Origin: Pedosphaera sp.
GTDB taxonomy: Bacteria > Verrucomicrobiota > Verrucomicrobiae > Limisphaerales > Pedosphaeraceae
Length of the DNA stretch: 6,601 bases
NCBI GenBank assembly: GCA_028293265.1
Contig: JAQGPB010000491.1
Span: 1-6,601, forward strand
Direction: 5' to 3'
The position numbers were made by a program, and so were the translations under genes. Positions 3,667 through 6,601 of the stretch are shown one piece after another. Numbering within the stretch: the first letter of the stretch is position 1; each line of letters starts with the position of its first letter. The notes beneath the pieces were generated by a model, which was not told where the DNA came from, ran no database searches, and saw only the letters and a list, made by a program, of their open reading frames with translations.

Positions 3667-6601
3667 GTTCGGCGGTGCAGCAGGCTGAATACTACCGGCA
3701 CAAAAAGCAGCGTGGTGAAGGTGGCGATCACCAACCCGCCGATGACCGCCCGGCCCAAGGGGGCGTTCTGCTCGCCGCCCGCACCCGCCCCCAGCGCCAT
3801 GGGAATCATGCCGATGATCATCGCCAGCGCCGTCATGAGCACCGGACGCAACCGTTCAATGCCGGATTCCAATGCTGCATCCAGCGGGGCCATTCCCTGC
3901 TGAAGATTGCTCCGGGCAAAGGTGACCACGAGCACCGAGTTCGCCGTGGCCACGCCGAGGCTCATGATGGCGCCCATCATGGCCGGGACGCTCAGAGTGG
4001 TGTTCGTGACGTGCAACCCCCAGATGACCCCGGCCAGCGCCCCGGTGAGCGCGGTAAGAATAATGAAAGGATCAAGCCAGCTTTGGAAGTTGACTACCAG
4101 CAACAGGTAGATGAGCACAACGGCCGCAATCAGTCCGAGGCTCAAGCCAATGAAACTGGAGCGCATGGTGTCAACCTGGCCGCGGATCTGTATGGAACTG
4201 CCGGCTGGCAGTTCCTTTTCTGTCTGGCTGATGAGTGGTTGAATGTCCTTCATCACTCCGCCCAGATCCCGGCCGCTTACCGCGCCATAGACATCAATCA
4301 CCGGAATGACACCGTAATGGGAGAAAATGGGCGGGCTGTTGGTGCGCGAATAAGCAGCCAGATTGGCGAGCAGTTGGACGTTGCCGCTGCCCGGCGCGCT
4401 CGCGTTCACCGGCATGGATTCGAGGGCGGACAACGAATCCATCCGGTACTGCGGTGTCATGACGCTCACCAAATATTGCACCCCCACGCGAGGATCCACC
4501 CAGTAGGTGGGCTGGGCCTGGCCGCTGCCGGTCAGGCTCAGCATCACCGCGCCAGCCACATCGCGCTCGGTAAGACCCAGTTCAGCAGCCTTGATCCGGT
4601 TGATGGCAAACTCCAAATCCGGCTGGTTGTCCGGCTGCTGCACACGCAAATCCACCGCGCCGGGAACGCCCATGATCTTGGCTGCGAGTTGCATGGCGAC
4701 CTGCCGGTTGCCGGCCTGATTGCGACCGACGATTTGAATGTCAATCGGCGCAGGCAGGCCGAAGTTGATCGTCTGAGTGACAATATCGGCGGGCAGAAAA
4801 TAAAAAGTGGTGCCGGGAAACTCACGCCTGAGCAGGACGCGCAAACTGCGCACATACTCGGCGGTGGGCTTATGGCCCGGGTTGAGCGACACCAGGATGT
4901 CCGCATCCGCCGACCCAATCACCCCGCTGGAATTGAAACTGAGGTTGATGCCCGAAACCGGCAGCCCGATGTTGTCGAGCACACCTTGAAAATCTTTGGC
5001 CGGAATTTCACGCCGGATCGCGGCTTCAACCTGGTCAACGAGCACGGCGGTTGATTCAATGCGCGTCCCGGTGCGGGCCCGCACGTGCAGCTCAAACATC
5101 CCGGCATCCACCGTCGGAAAAAAATCCTGTCCCAGCAGCGGAACCAGCAACCACGAGCCGAGGCAAAAAGCCAGAAATACGATCGCAAAGGCAATCCGGT
5201 GCGCCAACACCGTCCGGAGCAAATTCCCATACCCGCGGCGGAAGCGCTCGAAACCATGTTCGAAATGATGCTGCAAGGCAATGAGCGGGTACAAAATTCG
5301 GGAAATGATAGAAGGACGCCGCCGGGGGCGCTGCCCAGGGTTCGGCGCAGGCTTGGGTTGATCATTCTGCCCTGGGCGTTTTACGTTCCGTTCGAAATAC
5401 ATCACCAATGTCGGCACCAGCGTGCGGGACAACGCGTAGGAAGCCAGCACCGCGAACACTACCGCTTCCGCCAATGGCACAAAGAGATAGCGTGCCACAC
5501 CGCTGAGCAGGAACATCGGCACAAAGACAATGCAGATGCAACTGGTGGACACCAGGGCCGGCAAGGCGATCTCGCCCGCGCCCTTGAGGATGCCGTCTTC
5601 CAGCGTCCCTCCCGCCTGCAGATGACGTTCAATGTTCTCGATGGTCACGGTCGCGTCATCCACCAAAATGCCCACCGCCAGCGCCAGCCCGCCGAGTGTC
5701 ATCAGGTTGATCGTTTCGCCCACCACGCTCAACATGGTCAACGAGGCCAGAATCGAAAGTGGAATCGAGATGGCGATGATGAGGGTGCTCCGCCACGAGC
5801 CAAGGAACAGCAGGATCATGGTCGCGGTCAGGGCCGCCGCAATCAGCATTTCCCGCACGACACCGGAAATGGCGGCGCTGACAAAGAGGGACTGATCGGC
5901 GAACTGCTTTACCTGCAGGGAACCGGTGACCGTCTTCTGAATGCGGGGCATAGCCGCCTTGACTCCGCTGGCGACCTGAAGCGTTGATGCAGATCCCGTC
6001 TTAAATATGCTCAACAGCGCGCTGGGCACTCCGTTCAGCCGGACCATGTTCTGCTGGGGCAAATAACCGGAATGGACCTGCGCCACATCACTGATGAGAA
6101 TTACCGCCCCGCCCACCACCTTGATCGGCAGGTCATTCAGCCGGTCAAGCATCCGCGGGCTGGTATTCAAATCAACGTTGTATTGCGTCGTGCCGATTTT
6201 TGCCACGCCGCCGGGAAAGACCAGGTTTTGCGCGCTGATCGCGGAGACAACGTCCGAAGGTGCAATGTTAAATGCCTCCAGACCTTTCAGGTCCAGATCC
6301 ACCGAAACCACCCGCACCTCGCCCCCGTATGGCAGCGGGATGCTGACTCCGGGAACGCTGACCAGCCCGACTCGTACTTGGTTGAGCGTGAGGTCATAGA
6401 TTTCCGCCTCGGATAAAGAAGTGCTGCTGATGCCATACTCGAGAATCGGAACGGTGGAAGCGCTGTACTGAAGAATCTGGGGCGGGGTCGTTCCCGGCGG
6501 AAGCTGTTTCAGGATGGTTTGCGATACGGATGTGATCTGTGCCACGCCTTGGACCGGGTCGGAGCCCTGCTGAAAAAAAACCTTGATGACCCCCACGCCA
6601 T
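3663..6601 (-). CDS. RND efflux pump permease subunit (AcrB/COG0841 family), 5' end outside window
   Basis: The proton-driven inner membrane pump; about 977 residues are visible and roughly 90, including the first transmembrane helix, are missing at the right edge. The GTG at 6596 is an internal codon, because the frame stays open upstream (NG-like residues before VGVIKVFF). Counting from that codon: first porter region 1-240; TM2-TM6 about 247-397, with TM4 carrying the paired aspartates of LVDDATVTIENIE (Asp313, Asp314) used in proton relay; a cytoplasmic Pro/Arg-rich linker at about 404-430; TM7 about 469-489; second periplasmic region about 490-810; TM8-TM12 about 816-972. The TM10 lysine of AcrB (Lys940) is Ala885 here, within GVATANSVLVV, whereas the TM11 arginine (Arg971 of AcrB) is kept as Arg917. 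The loss is, from memory, shared by a subfamily of these pumps. It is the first operon gene seen, before the adaptor, and the substrate is unknown. The overall match is to multidrug-type rather than cation pumps. Confidence 0.95.
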   Translation of the reverse strand, partial: GVGVIKVFFQQGSDPVQGVAQITSVSQTILKQLPPGTTPPQILQYSASTVPILEYGISSTSLSEAEIYDLTLNQVRVGLVSVPGVSIPLPYGGEVRVVSVDLDLKGLEAFNIAPSDVVSAISAQNLVFPGGVAKIGTTQYNVDLNTSPRMLDRLNDLPIKVVGGAVILISDVAQVHSGYLPQQNMVRLNGVPSALLSIFKTGSASTLQVASGVKAAMPRIQKTVTGSLQVKQFADQSLFVSAAISGVVREMLIAAALTATMILLFLGSWRSTLIIAISIPLSILASLTMLSVVGETINLMTLGGLALAVGILVDDATVTIENIERHLQAGGTLEDGILKGAGEIALPALVSTSCICIVFVPMFLLSGVARYLFVPLAEAVVFAVLASYALSRTLVPTLVMYFERNVKRPGQNDQPKPAPNPGQRPRRRPSIISRILYPLIALQHHFEHGFERFRRGYGNLLRTVLAHRIAFAIVFLAFCLGSWLLVPLLGQDFFPTVDAGMFELHVRARTGTRIESTAVLVDQVEAAIRREIPAKDFQGVLDNIGLPVSGINLSFNSSGVIGSADADILVSLNPGHKPTAEYVRSLRVLLRREFPGTTFYFLPADIVTQTINFGLPAPIDIQIVGRNQAGNRQVAMQLAAKIMGVPGAVDLRVQQPDNQPDLEFAINRIKAAELGLTERDVAGAVMLSLTGSGQAQPTYWVDPRVGVQYLVSVMTPQYRMDSLSALESMPVNASAPGSGNVQLLANLAAYSRTNSPPIFSHYGVIPVIDVYGAVSGRDLGGVMKDIQPLISQTEKELPAGSSIQIRGQVDTMRSSFIGLSLGLIAAVVLIYLLLVVNFQSWLDPFIILTALTGALAGVIWGLHVTNTTLSVPAMMGAIMSLGVATANSVLVVTFARSNLQQGMAPLDAALESGIERLRPVLMTALAMIIGMIPMALGAGAGGEQNAPLGRAVIGGLVIATFTTLLFVPVVFSLLHRRT

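Noticed and set aside
3588..5054. 488-residue plus-strand open reading frame
   Set aside because: Antisense to the pump and adaptor genes, rich in His, Arg and Gln, with no domain. The minus-strand frame carries clear RND pump motifs over the same bases.
5085..5987. 300-residue plus-strand open reading frame
   Set aside because: Antisense to the pump's transmembrane region, with no domain or ribosome binding site recognised. A shadow of the minus-strand gene.
6573..6580. Run of eight A (plus strand) as a frameshift or programmed slippage site in the pump gene
   Set aside because: It encodes the expected Phe-Phe of the conserved VIKVFFQ segment in frame, and the frame stays open on both sides, so there is no sign of a frameshift.

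Overview
The window holds the distal part of a tripartite RND efflux operon, a TetR-family repressor gene downstream of it, and the first codons of one more gene, all on the minus strand and so read from right to left. Three-component RND export with a lipoprotein outer membrane factor indicates a Gram-negative, diderm bacterium. The 801-958 repeat, whose spurious translation contains GSARVPRAADGVAPSAG-like strings, resembles from memory the dispersed palindromic repeats of Verrucomicrobiota (Pedosphaera-like genomes). With the moderately high G+C of the genes, I favour a Verrucomicrobiota member, but this is inference and was not searched.

Right to left: 6601-3663 encodes the RND inner-membrane pump, lacking only its first roughly 90 residues, which lie beyond the window. 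3666-2446 encodes the periplasmic adaptor (membrane fusion protein). 2449-977 encodes the outer membrane factor, a NodT-type lipoprotein. Both junctions are 4-nt ATGA stop/start overlaps without a visible Shine-Dalgarno sequence, so the three proteins are probably translationally coupled and made from one transcript whose promoter lies to the right. Together they would form a continuous channel driven by the proton gradient, exporting hydrophobic or toxic compounds. The substrate cannot be read from the sequence.

The 262 bp between the outer membrane factor stop (977) and the repressor start (714) hold a compact palindromic repeat of four hairpins with inverted ends, then a strong sigma70-like promoter (TTGACA-N17-TAATAT) whose spacer is almost filled by an operator-like dyad. 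The repressor gene follows at 714-136. In the 82 bp after its stop codon, a second copy of the dyad (TGGTTGnnTnnCCAACnA) precedes a ribosome binding site and the start of a gene running off the left edge. The simplest reading is that the repressor controls itself and this leftward gene. Whether it also controls the pump operon cannot be seen, because the pump promoter is outside the window.

I found no RNA genes, CRISPR array, transposase or intact insertion sequence. The only sequence that looks previously under-described is the repeat element and the paired operators. The genes themselves belong to known families.
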